From: Rhizophlyctis rosea
Taxonomy: Eukaryota; Chytridiomycota; Chytridiomycetes; Rhizophlyctidales; Rhizophlyctidaceae
Assembly: GCA_027596075.1 (NCBI GenBank)
Contig: JADGJC010000042.1
Location: 126,564-190,563 of the forward strand
Reading direction: 5' to 3'
Length of the DNA stretch: 64,000 nucleotides
Shown here: in pieces, positions 62,997 through 64,000 of the stretch
Layout of the letters: the number at the start of each line of letters is the position of its first letter
Position numbering within the stretch: position 1 is the stretch's first letter
Made by a program: the position numbers and the translations under genes
Notes under the pieces: model-generated
What the model was told of the DNA's origin: nothing
Seen by the model: the letters and a program-made list of their open reading frames with translations, nothing else
Database searches by the model: none

Positions 62997-64000
62997 TATG
63001 GTGCGAGGGGTAAACTGTTTTGAGGGATGAAAGACATAAACTCGTCGCATTCGATGCTATTTAGCAGGATGAATCTCGGGGTTTTATATGAGTCCATAAC
63101 TTGCGATGAGTACAACTGTCGTCCTTATCAATAGATCGCCCCATTAAATGAATCAACTGTCATGACGGACACACAATGCATTCGAAAAAATGGGTGTCTC
63201 GCCCTTGAATTTGTTTGGGGCTCAGGATCTTTGCATTCGGCATCACGAGTCTGGTCGCGGCCAGCCGTGTTATCAGGATTAGGGTTTGGCCCATGTTTGG
63301 AAGCCGCTTGGGGGTTTCAGGGTCTCGAACTCACGATTCATCACCAAGAATTTATACTCAATAGGATCTGAATCAGAGAGTTGATGTCATATTATGCCAT
63401 TGACCTCCTTTACACCCTCCGCTTAAGGATCTGAGATACTTTCCCCCCGCATTATCACGCTCAAAGATTGCGCGTGGCTCCGCGCACAATTCACCAACAG
63501 TTTTTGAATGTGATGTTTACGCTTCGGCCAACATCCGAGATTGTTATCAACAAGCGAAGCCTCCGATGCCAAATTTCCTACAGAAGGTTGTAATAACCAT
63601 ATTGGGTTATAAACCTAATGAGTTCTGATGAGTGGTCAATTCAACCTGATTGGCTGACCAATATGCGGAGCCATTTGTTTACACCCCGCCATGTTGGCAT
63701 GGCGGGCATTGAATCAGAGCCATCGGTCAGGTACCGGCCGATGCGTATACACTGCTAATATCGCAATTCATGAAAATTGGGCAGCAGGCGGATATACTTC
63801 AGACATTGGCCACTTGTTCCACATGTCTGATCTCATGAGAGAAACAACATATTGGAAGGATGCCGTGCACCAGAGGCCGATCGGCTGGACATACTTAATA
63901 TCTGTTCCTGGGCCACGCATTCAGGTGCACACAAGGACCATGGGAACTCCGTGCTTTCAAGGCAGCATCGTTATCGGCCCAAATTCACTTACACATTTGC
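62997..64000. other. Upstream region of the receptor, no other gene seen
   Basis: One kilobase with no recognisable gene. An upstream in-frame ATG at 63050 could lengthen the receptor by 18 residues, but it would bury the signal peptide. A perfect hairpin lies at 63685. Confidence 0.45.
63685..63706. repeat. Perfect inverted repeat (9-base arms, 4-base loop)
   Basis: CCCGCCATG and CATGGCGGG flank TTGG. A weaker inverted repeat (CATCGG...CCGATG) follows at 63721-63742. GC-rich in an otherwise mixed region; purpose unknown. Confidence 0.7.

Noticed and set aside
63162..63371. 69-codon frame near the window end
   Set aside because: Short, no recognisable content, in the receptor's upstream region.

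Overview
The window reads as nuclear DNA of a fungus, most likely a zoosporic one (Chytridiomycota or a close relative). Nearly every gene is broken by short GT-AG introns of about 50-110 bases. Alongside general fungal housekeeping genes it carries genes typical of flagellated or early-branching lineages: an EVG1/C22orf23-type protein (UPF0193), a ZC2HC1-type zinc-finger protein, a SERCA calcium pump, a GABA-B-type class C receptor and an F-box-like protein with LEWWK repeats. The taxonomic call is inferred from gene content only.

Layout. 1-3.4 kb: two-AAA-domain ATPase of the AFG2/SPATA5L1 kind. 3.6-4.9: UPF0193/EVG1. 5.2-6.5: orphan seven-helix membrane protein. 6.9-8.8: ZC2HC1-like protein. 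9.1-13.0: SERCA-type Ca2+-ATPase. 13.5-14.8: putative secreted or membrane protein interrupted by a 295-base N gap. 15.2-16.7: CHIP/STUB1 ubiquitin ligase. 17.5-18.0: GC-rich short repeats with two tRNA-like folds. 19.2-19.8: universal stress protein. 21.5-22.8: AIFM2/FSP1-like oxidoreductase. 23.5-24.2: broken RNase H gene. 24.8-25.8: TIR-like protein. 26.3-26.9: a decayed second copy of the AIFM2-tail plus RNase H segment.

28.2-30.6: cytosolic Hsp70, divergent from SGT1 (31.3-32.8). 34.7-35.6: LEWWK-repeat protein. 36.2-37.9: RING/IBR-like protein with a frame break. 39.3-44.4: F-BAR, PH, C2, RasGAP protein. 45.0-46.1: GILT-like thiol reductase. 47.8-51.1: Ded1/Vasa-type DEAD-box helicase. 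51.9-53.5: nucleoside hydrolase, divergent from methylcrotonyl-CoA carboxylase beta subunit (53.8-57.0). 57.5-63.0: class C seven-helix receptor with a solute-binding-like ectodomain.

The genes do not form operons. Loose themes are protein quality control (CHIP, Hsp70, SGT1, the AAA ATPase, universal stress protein), signalling (RasGAP, class C receptor, orphan seven-helix protein, SERCA) and probable flagellar genes. Exon borders were worked out by eye. For Hsp70, SGT1, ZC2HC1, GILT, the orphan seven-helix protein and the TIR-like gene the exon lengths sum to whole codons, which supports those models. The most unusual parts are the 21.5-26.9 kb region (a duplicated, decaying segment flanking a TIR-like gene), the receptor at 57.5-63.0 kb and the repeat/tRNA-like block near 17.7 kb.
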